Assembly: GCA_905160935.1 (NCBI GenBank)
Contig: CAJHZI010000299.1
Coordinates: 325,001 to 389,000, forward strand
Origin: Enchytraeus crypticus
Lineage: Eukaryota > Annelida > Clitellata > Enchytraeida > Enchytraeidae
Direction: 5' to 3'
Length of the DNA stretch: 64,000 bases
Shown here: positions 33,180 through 45,008 of the stretch, in pieces
Position numbering within the stretch: the stretch's first letter is position 1
How the letters are laid out: each line of letters begins with the position of its first letter
Notes under the pieces: generated by a model
What the model saw: the letters and a program-made list of their open reading frames with translations, nothing else
Databases searched by the model: none
What the model was told of the DNA's origin: nothing
Position numbers and translations under genes: made by a program

Positions 33180-34150
33180 GGGTGGTTGACACAGTTGTGA
33201 AGCCAGGAGGAAGGAGATCTAAGGATCCAGCTGAACGTAACAAGTGTCCTAAATGTCACAAAGTCTACTGTAACTTTCCCACTCTCAAGCAACATATTCT
33301 ATCTGCTCATCTCAACGAAAAACAGTTTCGCTGTCATCATTGTGAGAAAGCTTTCAATGTAGGATACTATCTCAAGAATCACATTAAACAGGTCCATAAA
33401 GAGAATAACAACTTTAAATGTGATAGCTGTGCTTACACGACTCCATTCAGTAGAGATCTAAGACATCACATGAACTCTAAGCACTTGATGCTGAAGCCAT
33501 TCAACTGTTCACAGTGTGACGCCAGCTTTGCTTCAGTGGGTGCACTCTGTATTCATACTAGAGGGGTTCATAACAGAGTGAGGCCATTTAAATGTGACTC
33601 TTGTGACAAGAGACTATCTACACGAACTGAGCTTGAGACGCATGTTAGAGCTGCTCATACGAAGGAGAGACCATTTGCTTGTGAGCATTGCCATAAAACA
33701 TATACTGCCCGGGAACAGCTTAGGTATCATATAAAAATTATACACAAAGGATACAGACCGTATAGTTGTGCAAGCTGTGACTACAGAGCACCCAGAAAAG
33801 GCGATCTCAAGCGTCATTGGATGGGAGTTCACTACAAAGAGAAACCATATCCCTGTTCTGAGTGTGGGCGGCGTTTCGCGAGTGCTTCTAGCTTTAGATC
33901 ACATGTCAATATTGTCCACAGAAAGTTAAAACCCTTCGTGTGTCCTACGTGCGGAAAGGCTTTCGGTAAGAAGACGTATCTCAATGGCCATATTGAAGCT
34001 GATCATATGTTGGTGAAGAAAATAAAGAAACGCTATGGCTGTTCAGAATGTAAAGCAACGTATGCAAAGAAATGGAATCTGGGACGACATATGAGTATAT
34101 ATCACAGGAGATGTAAACAAGAAGCACGTGACGAGCGTGTGGTACTTTGA
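33180..34150 (+). CDS. C2H2 zinc-finger protein B, finger exon
   Basis: Starts in phase 1 after TTCTTACAG; the join to 31589 gives VLK-R-VVDTVVKPGG. Ten tandem C2H2 fingers with 12-residue spacers and HxxxxH, first CPKCHKVYCNFPTLKQH and last CSECKATYAKKWNLGRH. Fingers 3 and 7 have the CDSCAY/CASCDY variant also seen in fingers 3 and 7 of protein A, so the two arrays align finger by finger and are paralogues. Stop TGA at 34148-34150. Predicted nuclear DNA-binding protein, target unknown. Open sequence 5' of 33180 (from 33128) is intron in this model. Confidence 0.88.
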
Positions 34151-34214
34151 CTACTGTAGTTACTGTAAGTTTACTATTAAGCCTTACTCAGCCATTCTTT
34201 TGCGTTTAAACTTT

Positions 34215-34430
34215 GAAACACTCCGTGTTGTGTCTGGAACACTGAAGCATAGACCAACCGTTAACTATACAAGTTAAACAGTCAATTAAGCAAGAGCTGA
34301 GTAAGAGCAATAGTGAACCACCTTAGAAGCCATTTTCTACACATTTAGAGGCCATATATGATGTGGATGTGGGCTAGGCTTTTGTGGAAAGATTAGTTTG
34401 TGTGTCTATGGAGTGCTGCGTATGGAGTGT
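34215..34430 (+). repeat. Degraded S5 copy
   Basis: Weak match to family S5 (CTCCGTGTTGTGTCTGGAAC; ACCACCTTAGAAGCCATTTT; GTGGAAAGATTAG). Confidence 0.45.
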
Positions 34431-34479
34431 AAAAGCAGGTCCCATGTCTCGGTCTTAGTCCAACTTTATTCCCTTGCAT

Positions 34480-35345
34480 TCTTCCTTCCATTACATTCTT
34501 TAGCAAGCCACCCCCTTATAATATCTCCTATATAGCTTTTATTTCTATTCTTATCACATTTATTAACTGTCTGTATTTACTGACTCTCTCAAGAACTTCT
34601 TCTTTTGTAATTTTATCAATTCAACTAATCTTTTCCATTCTTCTCCATAACCACATTTCTAATGCCTCTTGTTTCCTGATATCTTACTTCTTTAATGACC
34701 ACGTTTCACATCCACACAGAAGAGTCTACCAAAACAATGTTTTCTTATAGAAAACATTGAATAACAGAATAAAGCCATTCAATTAATAAAGCCATGAATA
34801 GATAGAATAGCTTATTGTTCTGTAGTCTGAATATTAAACGGCATTAGGTTTTTTAGTAATTGGAATCATCACTGTCTTCGTGAAATCTTCTGTCCAGATA
34901 GCCTTCTTTTACACTTCGATGCATAATTGTACAATTTTCACTAATGCATCTCCATCAATTATTTTCAGAAATTCGGCTGGTATGTTATGTATCTCTTATG
35001 CTTTTCTTTTTTCATATTTCTGTTCTAATTGCATCAAGAATTTCTTCTTTCATTATATCTGGTCCTTTTTCATCATTCCCTGTCATGGTTTCTTCTTCTA
35101 GTTCAAAATCAGTTACTTTTGGTTTTCCGTCTTTGTCATACAAATCCTCAGTATATTCTTTGCACCTTTCCTTTATATCATTCATAGCTGTCTTCAGATA
35201 ACTATCCTTACTATTTATATTGAAATTCCTTGTTACTTATCTCTCTTCGGTGTTGTTAATTTTCAAACTTCCTGCTGCAGCAAATCAGAACGGCCTCTTT
35301 TATCGTAGTTTGTTAGCTCGTCTCTCATATCATTCCACTATTATT
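34480..35345 (-). pseudogene. LINE-A fragment, antisense
   Basis: On minus, 35345-34830 gives the pre-RT linker (TGNDEKGPDIMKEEILDAI) and the segment ending TKTVMIPITK. 34760-34490 gives the C-terminal part with MWLWRRMEKIS-like codons. The catalytic core is deleted and stops are many. Same family as 52850-54560. Confidence 0.65.
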
Positions 35346-36089
35346 CCCTTGCTCATATAAAGTATATTTCAAATACATCATGCTTTCAAACTCAACCGCA
35401 GAAACACAGCGGAATCAAAACTGTTCTCCTGTTCTTCATGAGATCCGGAAACGCCTACCACAGCAGTCCATGGACAGCACAATTCTATCAGTTAGAAATA
35501 GACTTATGACTTCTAAAAAAATTTCAAATTTTTTAGTAGTAATTCATTGTCTATTTTGTGCAACATTCACTTTTATTTGAGATTATTATTTTTTAATTAT
35601 CCTTCTAAATAATTGATTAAAGTACTTTAGAAAGAAATTACCCACGCATTTGTCAGAAATTACTCATAGGAATATCCCTATTGCCTCGGGGCATGGACTT
35701 GCATTGTTTTGAGCTTTTTCTAGTGGTTTTCTGTACTCGTTCGCCGTCTTGTGATGTTTGGCGTCTATTGGTGCAGAATCTGCTTGAGATGTCACTGACA
35801 TTGCCTTTTTGGCAAGTAATCAAACGTTAAATTTCTATTTATTGATTTATTGAAATTAAGTTCTCTTAAAATTCTCATCATTGTTCACAAGTTTATATAT
35901 ACATAAAGTATTTAATGATATTGTGTGCATGCGGTTCGTATATATGTGACTAGCTAAGTACATAAGTTCATAGAAATGCTTATGGCTTTATTACCTGAGT
36001 CATGCATTAAGTCGCGTGCATGCGTTTCAGTCAATGAAGTTCATCTTAATTTAATGTGCATTTCCCGTTTATTATATAATCTTTATTTA
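35346..36089. other. Intergenic, no gene seen
   Basis: AT-rich, no recognised repeat or protein. Confidence 0.5.
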
Positions 36090-36262
36090 TTAGATTTTTC
36101 TCATTAATTAGATTCTTTTCCATATTTTTCTCATTAATTGCATTCTATTCTTTTCTATATTTTTTCTTATTAATTGCATTCTATTCTATGCTATATTTTT
36201 CTCATTAATTGCATTCTATTCTTTTCTATATTTTTTTCTCATCAATTGCATTCTATTTCTAA
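36090..36262. repeat. ~40-bp minisatellite, four units
   Basis: Units with TTCTCATTAATTGCATTCTA followed by TTCTTTTCTATATTT, about 38-43 bp each. Confidence 0.85.
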
Positions 36263-36599
36263 AATAATCTGATTATTTTCTCATGAAATTTTTTTGTTTT
36301 CGGTTTCTTACTGTAAATACTGAGCATTATCTATGTTTTTGCTCTACATGTTTACTGTCTGTCCTGTGACCTATGCACCTTCTATGTGTTTCAATTGGTT
36401 AATATTATTTGTTTTGTGAAGTGTAGATATGCATTGGTATTATGAACAATATTGAATACTAAACATCCGCTGCGGCTACTCGAACAAAGGACTAATTGTG
36501 AATTAACAGATTCATGCAGTATTATGTTTTTAAGTGGTATCAAGTATTATCATTGATGGCAATTTTGCTGTAATGTTTGTGTAAGATACATATACGGCT

Positions 36600-36700
36600 G
36601 TACACTCTAATGAGAGATCGTACTTGTCCAAGAACTGTGAAAAGAGATTCTAATCAGTGTGTGATCTCAAGAGACATACTGTCGCTGTACACATTGGACA
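36600..36700 (+). pseudogene. C2H2 zinc-finger relic
   Basis: Plus-strand reading AVHSNERSYLSKNCEKRF, then a stop, then SVCDLKRHTVAVHIG. This is one finger with linker and the end of the previous finger; the first Cys is replaced by Leu and a stop interrupts it. An isolated remnant of a gene related to A and B. 36263-36599 shows nothing else. Confidence 0.65.
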
Positions 36701-36807
36701 TTACTTGTAAACATTGACATACTATTTTTATTGATTTATAAAGTATTGTTTGTGATTTATAACGTATTATTTGTGATTTATAAAGTATTCTATGTCCAAG
36801 ACTTAAA

Positions 36808-37100
36808 CATAAACATAACGGCACACTGGGTCAGGAAGCACTGATGCTCGTTTTTAAGACCCATTTCCTCCTTCCTCTCCATGGTTATTAGTAATCGTTG
36901 CCTTTTGATGGCGCATCAGTTGTAGCCGGCGCGGATTTAAGAATAACCTTCCATCACCCTGGGATTTTTCCTTCCTAAGCTTTTACCAACACTCGGTCTT
37001 CCAAGGTGGTCACCCACAAAGTACTAACCGAGGTCGATGCAGCTTAACTTCGATAATTGACGCGCAACTAAACCAAGTGCTCTAATCCCGCTGTCTAATC
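36808..37100 (-). repeat. 5S-rRNA-derived SINE (S3b)
   Basis: Full-length, sense minus. 5S words: ATCGAAGTTAAGCTGCATCG, TCGGTTAGTACTTTGTGGG, TGACCACCTTGGAAGACCG. Body with CTGGGTCAGGAAGC on plus and a (TTATG)-type tail. A short copy of its 5' edge is repeated at 37100-37130. Confidence 0.88.
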
Positions 37101-37249
37101 CAAGTGCGCTAATCCCGCCGTCCAACACTTTAATGCTCTATTATACGAATTCTGCTAAATAATATTCCAGCGCTGCCTTGAACTCTACTACTTTATATAA
37201 GTATGAGCCATCAGCATTGGAGCACTGGTATTTTTCCATTGGTATTCAT

Positions 37250-37325
37250 TAAAAAGCTGGTAAAGCTAAGGTTAACGTCAGTTTCCTCACTCGAAAGCGA
37301 TTTCAGTGACGGGTGAGCCCAGGAG
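37250..37325 (-). repeat. Truncated SINE S2
   Basis: Only the LINE-like tail half (GGTTAACGTCAGTTTCCTCA to GGGTGAGCCCAGGA). Confidence 0.75.
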
Positions 37326-37334
37326 CCCATTATA

Positions 37335-38470
37335 TCTGTAAGAATTATATTAGGGGCCTAATATTTATCGCAGCACTTTAAGATAATTACATTTAGGCCT
37401 AGTTTTGTATCCTAGTCGAGAACGGAATGAAATGAGACAACTAATATACTTATTCAAGTGATAATTATAATATTTGCCATGCAGCAATTCACTTCCAACT
37501 TCACGTCCTGGAGGACCAGCGCCCTCTGATGAACAATAAATGTCGACATCCGAGCGCTGTTTTATTTCGTTTATTTAATAGATAAATTATCTTTTATGGG
37601 GGACGTCCCTGACATCATCCTTGGATGAGGAAACGGACGTTAAACCATTATTATTATTATTGTTATTATTATTTATCGTTCAGTTAATAAGTAGGCGGTA
37701 ATAATATGTGTACATAGAAATAATGTGTCACAGAAAGTACATGCAATTGCCTACACTGTCATCACTATGAACATTTTCCGATGCTGCTTCAGACGACTCT
37801 TCTCTGGACATCTATAAACACTTTCGTCGCACATAAGTGGCTTCATTCCAGGTTCTCAAGTGTAGATCTCGATTTCGATGATCTGAAAATTTCTTTAATC
37901 ATTCTGAGCGTTCAAAAGGCGTCACTTGATTATTAACACAACTTCTATTTCGCATCAGATGGGACTTCTTTGATAACACATGTACTAGCCTAATGAGGAC
38001 ATTTCTGAAATTTTTCTGTTAAATTTAAAGACGATATGTGAAACTTTAGATTTTGTCTATAAGTTGAGCTAAAATTACATAAGTCCCATTTGTACGTCTT
38101 TTCTGTATGAACATATTTTATATGCTTCTTGAGAACAGTTTCATAAGTTAATGATTTGAGCAGCAATGTTCCCAGTATTCCAGATGCTTACGATTCAGAT
38201 TTAGGCCTAACTTTAAACCAATCATATTGGAAAATCTTATATTATACCGAAAGAACATCATATTGGAAAATCTTATATTATACAGAAAGCACATGTTGTA
38301 CTGACTACAGTTAGTCGACGGTTGTTGTTGGTTAGCCATATCTAGAGATGTGAGCTTGTTTTAAAGCAAATGTTTTAAACGATTTTTGTTTATTTTAAAA
38401 CAACCAATAAAAGTCACGAAAAAAACATTTTTCTAAAAAATTACAATTGAGTTTCTTTTGTAGTTTGTAT
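37335..38470 (-). pseudogene. Duplicated block with decayed zinc-finger gene (copy 1)
   Basis: Matches 62790-63995 over its length. Minus-strand readings keep C2H2 traces: YETVLKKHIKYVHTEKTYK, then WDLCNFSSTYRQNLKFHI, and CFLYNIRFSN. Cys and His ligands are often replaced and stops are frequent. A LINE-B 3' tail is inserted at 37596-37675 (GACGTCCCTGACATCATCCT...AACGGACGTTAAACC, then ATT repeats); the other copy lacks it. Confidence 0.65.
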
Positions 38471-39086
38471 TGTATCTTTTGCAAGCACCTAACAGTCATT
38501 ATATGGCAATACGTGGATAGGCCTACCGTCTATTAATAGAATATTTCTCAGTTACTGCCACATTAGTCTTTATGAAATTCATTGTTCACTATATTATCGG
38601 TGAGTAAACAATTCGTCAACTTTTGAGATATTTAAGTGCAATTGTATCAACTTGTTGCTGAATAATGTTACATTTATGTGTATTGTGCAAAACAACTATC
38701 TGCACTTAGTTGGACTGTAGTTGGATAGGCTTAAATAGAGATGGGAATTTTATGAATTTCCAGATTTCGGTTCGGTTCATTGAAAATGAAAGTTCGGTTC
38801 GGATCGGGTTCGGTTAGCAGTTGACAATTTGAGAGTTCGGTTCGGTTCGGTTAGTTGAAAATGAAAGTTCGGTTCGGGTTCGGTTAGAACAAGTGTTCGG
38901 GTTCGGTTCGGGTTCGGCTTGCCTTCCACCTCACAAGAGTTCGATTCGAGTTCGAAATGGTTTGGTTTGGATAATGTTGCAATTATTTAACATTACTTAT
39001 AATAATCATGGTTATGATAAACGTTTCTTTCCTTGATGTCCATGTTTCACGTTCATAAAATAGCGTGGTCCATACCAAGGTTTTCG

Positions 39087-39368
39087 CTATCTTAATGTCT
39101 TTCTATAGGCTTTTGTTAAAAGTTCTTTCCTATTATCGAAGACTTCTTTTGCTTGTGCAATCCTACTGTATAGTTCAGTCTCACATTTCCCATCATCTGT
39201 TAGGCTTATAGTACGACCTAAATATTTGAAACTCCTTACCTGTTCCAATTTCGTAACAATTATTATACTATTGACTTCACTTCTATTCTGGCATTTTCTC
39301 ATCACTCTTATCTCTTTGATGTTAATCTTAATTCCATACTTCAATGCCGTATCATTCAGACTATCCAT
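39087..39368 (-). pseudogene. LINE-A reverse transcriptase fragment
   Basis: Same piece as 6986-7411 (MDSLNDTALKYGIKINIKEI; LEQVRSFKYLGRTI; GKCETELYSRIAQAKE), captured inside the GGTTCG element. No catalytic motif. Confidence 0.8.
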
Positions 39369-39524
39369 TGTCTCCTGTAGACCAGTACCGCTTCCCTCTA
39401 TCGTTCTTTTGTAACGCTACCATTCCTCTATATCGCTATCTGTTATTAATTTTAAAATTTGTGTCGGAACCAGCCTTACCTGATATATGCTGTTAGATGC
39501 TGTAAGACATGTAGTATAATTAGA

Positions 39525-39815
39525 CGGCGGGATTAGCGCACTTGGTTTAGTTGCGCGTCGATTATCGAAATTAAGCTGCATCGATCTCGATTAATACATT
39601 GTGGGTGACCACCTTGGAAGACCGAGTGTTGGTAAAAGCTTAGGAAGGAAAAAATCCCAGGATGATGGAAGGTTATTTTTAAATCCGAGCCGGCTGCAAT
39701 TGATGCGCCATCAAAAAGGCAACGATTACTAATAACCATGGAGAGGAAGGAGGAAATGGGTCTTAAAAGCGAGCATCAATGCTTCCTGACCCAGTGTGCC
39801 GTTATGTTATGTTAT
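39525..39815 (+). repeat. 5S-rRNA-derived SINE (S3b)
   Basis: Full copy. 5S-like ATCGAAATTAAGCTGCATCG, TGGGTGACCACCTTGGAAGA; body TTGATGCGCCATCAAAAAGG; tail CAGTGTGCCGTTATGTTATG. It sits inside the GGTTCG element. Confidence 0.88.
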
Positions 39816-39911
39816 GTAAATACAAAAACTAATATTAGACTTTATCAAGAGAATATTGTGAACGGGAGACCCTCTGAAAGGAAAGAGAATCTGCATCCTG
39901 AATTCTACTGC

Positions 39912-39915
<4 letters not shown>

Positions 39916-39987
<72 letters not shown>

Positions 39988-40053
39988 TGTATGTATGTAT
40001 ATATATATATATATGTGTGTGTATATATATATGTGTGTGTGTGTGTGTGTTGT

Positions 40054-40130
<77 letters not shown>
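39916..40130. repeat. (TA)n / (TG)n compound microsatellite
   Basis: TA tracts separated by ACACACATGTATG and a TG run; all Tyr/Ile frames are artefacts. Confidence 0.95.
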
Positions 40131-40132
<2 letters not shown>

Positions 40133-40395
40133 GTCTGCCATTCACCATAATATCATAATGAAGACTTTGAAAAATATCTGAAAAGAAAAGTCTTCTTTTC
40201 TCCTGGAGCTGGCGAAGGAGAAAGGAACTTCAAGAGATCGGCTCGATTCGGTTTGGACGAAGCCAGGGTTCGGTTCGGGTTCGGTTAGAGTCTGGGTTCG
40301 GGTTCGTTTCGGGTTAGGCCAGAGTCTGAGTTCGGGTTCAGTTCGGTCAAAATTCCAGATTTTACGATTCGGGTTCGGTTCGATTCCCATCTCTA

Positions 40396-41418
40396 GGCCT
40401 AATGTTGCATTTATGTGCAACTATTTTGGTGTACAGATTTTTATTTTATTTTATATAGCTATAGTCTAGATATCAGATCTATTGTGAAAAAGCAAGAAAA
40501 TATCGACCAGTGCCACTTTGAAATGAAATTATTTAGACAGTAGTACGTATATTGATGCAACTGCGCAGTTGCACCGGATTGTAATATAGGCCTATTGCCT
40601 GATAATGTTACATTTATGTGCAATTTATATAACGCACTTCAGTCTCATAGTTTTCTTTTAGGCCTGGTAATGGACTTTTTGTTTTGAAAAAGCGAGAAAA
40701 CATTAGCACTTAATAGGCTGAGCAATAGCAGCTAGTTTCAGATTTCACGCAGCAAATTGAGATTTCGCACCCCGATTTAAATAGAGTAACTCGATTAGTT
40801 ACGTAGATGTGATCGTAAAACTTTCTATAGGCCCTAGGCCCTCTATTCCAATTTGACATTACAGTAACTTTCACATCCTAAATTAAGGTGTTTACTAAAT
40901 TGTTTACGGTGTATTGGCCTATACCTTAATTTTGAATGTGATGTAATGTCACTCAGGAATAGCCTATAGGACGTACGTGGACGATCTTGCAACTATTCCT
41001 AGGTTATAGGTCAATGTTGGTTCAATGTAACACTGCAGTGCTAACTAGCCTACTACTAACAAGGGCATTTATCCTTATCTCGTTTTTTGTCTGGGGATTT
41101 TTAGGGGGTGGAGCCATAGCCTAATTGTTTTGGTTAGGCCTACTTCAACTGAATATTATTCATTTTCTTCAAAATAAAGTAAGAACCATTTTTAGTTAGC
41201 CGACTTCAAACATATTTTTCATTAGGCTATCATATTCTCTTAAGAGATGAAGTCACGACCATATAATGGACTATCCGACGGTAGAGGCTAACAAGATGGG
41301 GTGCTAAAACCTGCCGGCTCCTTAAATCCGCCACTGGCTATTTGTCGATAATTAATTCCGTTGTTAGTTTTATAAACTTCCTTATTCGTCTTTCTGTGTT
41401 TTCTGAGTCGGTAATAAC
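40396..41418. other. Intergenic, no gene seen
   Basis: No coding or RNA signal. At 41320-41340 a short CCTTAAATCCGCCACTGGCT resembles one hAT-MITE end, without a partner. Confidence 0.5.
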
Positions 41419-44192
41419 ACTAGAACTACCAGAGGAGTCATTTTGACTCATTTTTCTTTGAAAATGGAGGTATCTTGTTTCAGATTAAGATTATTACAAT
41501 GAAATTTTCTGACTTTTCATGAAATAACAAGTACTTCTATTGGTAAAAATTGAATAAAAAATCTATTCTGGTAGGGGTTAAATATACAGATTTACCTAGA
41601 ACTCCCAGCAGGAATCACAATGACTCTAAATACTTTATCACGTTATTGAGTAAGTAAGAACTGCATTTACTTTTTATTTACCATTTTTCATGTTTGAAAA
41701 ATGTTATTTTTGCGATAAATCCTGAAAGTAACACTATTTCACCAATGAATAATAATAATAATAATACAATTTTAACGTCCATTTCCTCATCCAGGGATGA
41801 TGTCAGGTACGTCATATTTTCATCCTGAAGAAAAATATATTGCACCACTGTTGATAGCATAGTATTTTTTACATCATTATCTTCTTATACTATTTATATA
41901 TTTTATTTGTAAACAAATCAAAATAGTACTTAGGATGTCAAATCGACAGCGTCTATCCGTGCAGCAGGCAATAAATATTCTTCAGGATTTACCGAGCGAC
42001 CAGTCAGACTTTGAAATTGATAGCGAATCAGATGTACACTTTCATGGTACAATGGATGATGTAGACTCAGATGATACTTACCACATTGAATGTGAGTCGA
42101 ACAATGATTCTTCTGAAGTAGAAAGCAGCTGTAAAACATCGGACGATGAACAAGCAGCTGCTGCCCTAATTTTAGATATAATAGCTTGAGTACGAGGCAG
42201 AGGTTCTGTTAGGCCTGGCGCTGAACAAGCCATGAGTGATGTCGCTGGTCATGAGTACATTTTGTGTGATGGTTCTGTATGGTAAGTCATAATTCTTGGT
42301 GAAGTTTGTCCAGGCAGAAGAAGCAAACATAACATTTTACGTGAGGTCCCAGGCCCAACAGCTAGTCATGCAAAGAGTGATATCTTTTATGACAGCTAAT
42401 CCAGTGCATGGTGGCTGCTTACTGATGAAGCAATTCTACGTCAGATAAAGAGATGCACAGAGCTGGAAGCACGCAGAATTTTGAATGACGATATCTGGTC
42501 TACTTCTTTGGCAGAATTGGATATGCTCCTATCGGAATACTTATGCTCGTGGAGCCCGTGGTCTAAACATGCGTCCTGTAGACAACTTGTGGTCAGTATA
42601 ATAATCTAATATTTTGAAAGATTATTATAATCCTACTAATACTTGTACTTTGTTTTCAATCTTAATGTGACTCTGTATTTAATTAAACTATTAATAAAAT
42701 ACACTGACTGAATTCTTTAATTCATATTTTCTAGTTAATTTAATAATATAACGAACACAGAAATGACACATACAATAATACGATAAGATAATGTCCAAAA
42801 ACAATATCAAGTCACCCTGGCCTCTACTCAGCCAACGCTACCTAGTACTCTACATTTAACCAGGGTAGGCCGCTGAGAAATTATAATTAGAGACTAGAGC
42901 AAATCAACATTAATTTAAGGATTATGGAAATAAAAAGGTAAAGCTTTCAAGTAGACCTTAATAAGGAACTACGCTGTCCTCTACAGCTTATTACTAATTA
43001 CTATATAACCTGTACTAAAACTTTATAAACCACTGTTCCCAGAAATATTAATATTTCAACTATCCAGCACTCTACAATCCTTCACTAAATAACGATCAAA
43101 AGTATTCAATTTATCTTCCAATTCTCCATTGGATATCTCAGAGATCACAGAATGTTCTGACACTTCATCATCCCCTAAGCGACGTATCGAACTATTTCTA
43201 ACTCTTAAAAACACGTGCTTCTCTTGCACACAACACGTCATCACGTCATCAACAACAAGAATCCAAATCGGAAGTCTCGTTAACACCTCACTAAAGAAAT
43301 TGACGTAAACAAGACTTTTTGTCAACACCTTAAACATAGAACAACAACAAGACTAGTATAACTAATGCGGTGCAACTTCAGTGAAATGGTGCACCCTCTT
43401 CTTTGCAAACAGGATATCAAGAATTCGCTTCCAAATCGATTACATAATACTACTATGTTAGATCTTGTAGCTATCAACGCTTTGGTTCTATGGAGAGAAA
43501 TCACTGGATAGGAAGTCAAGAGTCTGGACTTTCACCTACTGTAAATCTCGCATACGAACTCCGTGATGTCTATGCTTCACAAAGACGGTCACGTAAATTG
43601 AAGCCTGCTCGATTATTGGTAGGGCAGAGTGGTACTCAAGGAAAGAAACGAAAACATTGTCATATGTCTGGATTAAGAATATGTCTGCTCAAATATGTTC
43701 ATCTTGCGAGCAGCCAGTCTGTGACAGTTGTACTGCGAATATGCAGAAAGCAAATGTCTCTACTGAGTGCAATCAGATTAGACTAACGGTATTGCATTGT
43801 AACGTCAATAAGTCATGATATGAACAATGCAGCTAAATTAGTGAAAGTATATAAGTATGATACTATAAAAACATTTTGATAATAGCTCGAATACTGCAAA
43901 CTTTATAGTGCACATGCAGTATTGTTGTACTGAATGATGATTGTATATGATGAAACGTTAATTGATGTAGGCAAATGGACATTAATAGGTTTTGATTCAA
44001 ATTAAATTAATAAAGTTTTAGAATAATAATGCTTAAGGATATGAGAATATCGTTTACTAAATTTTAATTGATTTTGTGCTTGAAATATAAACAATCATTG
44101 ATCAAGAACGTTGAAAAATGCTGTTGTTCCAATGTGAGTAAAATGACTCCTGCTGGGAGTTCTAGGAGTATAGTAAATCTGGTAGTTCTAGT
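41419..44192 (+). mobile_element. Decayed piggyBac-like element
   Basis: Inverted ends ACTAGAACTACC / GGTAGTTCTAGT with an internal repeat CTAGAACTCCCAGCAGGA at both sides (41590 and 44150). A TTAA lies at 44194, but the left TTAA is not preserved. It encloses the broken transposase at 41935-43790. A LINE-B tail (minus) is inserted at 41754-41815. Confidence 0.75.
41935..43790 (+). pseudogene. piggyBac transposase pseudogene
   Basis: 41935-42189 is open and gives the N-terminal acidic leader (SVQQAINILQDLPSDQSD...). Past a stop, shifted frames give LLTDEAILRQIKRCTELEAR and YARGARGLNMRPVDNLWS, both typical of the piggyBac N-terminal core. 42600-43420 is unrelated or too decayed to read, so the catalytic aspartates are not found. 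43425-43790 gives LVAINALVLWREITG and, in two frames, the C-terminal cysteine domain (CSSCEQPVCDSC). Frameshifts, stops and the lost middle make it non-functional. Confidence 0.75.
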
Positions 44193-44324
44193 TTTAAAAT
44201 AGAATTGTAGAATCATCTATCGGCTTCGTTACGTTAGAATATGTTTGAAGCACTTAAGATCAGCATTTAACATAAGCATTTTAGTACTCTCTAGATACGT
44301 AATTTTATTTATTTCTAATTTGAT

Positions 44325-44700
44325 AGCTCCCTGTGTTGTGCTTGGATGTGGTAGGACCACTGTAGAATAGGGCAGCCGCAAACAATCTGCTGCGTTTACG
44401 TAAGAGTCGACAAAGGCAGGGGCTGAGGATGTCAAGAGGGGACCCACCTCACCCTGAAATGTTTTCTCCTAGGATTAAATGGTAATTAATCCACCTAACT
44501 GAGGAAGGTAACGGGAAACCACATAATGCTTTTCCAAAGCTATAGGCTACACAAACTATAGATAGATAAGGCATATACTTCGTGAAGGGATTAACGTTTT
44601 GATCTAAGGAGTGCTGTTATGGAGCGAGAAAACAGACTTTGACTATGCATACATGTATGTACCTTGAACCTGCCACTTGGCAGTGCACTGAAGATAATAT
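44325..44700 (+). repeat. SINE-like family S5
   Basis: Full copy, CCTGTGTTGTGCTTGGATGT to CCTGCCACTTGGCAGTGCAC. 44701-45008 shows nothing recognised. Confidence 0.8.
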
Positions 44701-45008
44701 GATAGTATGTTTTCAGTCAGATTCCCTACAATATACATGTATATGTTAACGCACATTTACTTAAAACCATAGTGTACACTTACATAGATCGAATTGGATC
44801 TCAAGTAGAACATTTGAAGACTCTAGTTAGCCGAGACTGAAGGAGAAATCAAATGTCTCGAAACATATATTTTTCAAAAAGAGTTCATTCTGCCATATGG
44901 CATTTGTAATTGAAGACACCACATGTATATAACAAACATTATTGTAAAACTTTAAAAACGAAAGCTTTATTGTTAGTTAATAACTTAATACAACGTTATG
45001 TATGTTTA

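Larger units (their letters stand above)
38736..40395. mobile_element. hAT-like element with GGTTCG subterminal repeats (copy 2)
   Basis: Ends TAGAGATGGGAAT...GATTCCCATCTCTA with GGTTCGGTTCGGG repeats inside both. Flanks ggcttaaa and ggcctaat agree at 6 of 8 bases. Shares its interior, including the LINE-A scrap, with 6289-7803. It was later invaded by an S3 SINE and long TA tracts. Confidence 0.65.

Noticed and set aside
43056..43337. 93-codon minus-strand frame inside the piggyBac relic
   Set aside because: Composition looks protein-like, but there is no recognised domain, no splice context and no second copy; left as unexplained sequence.
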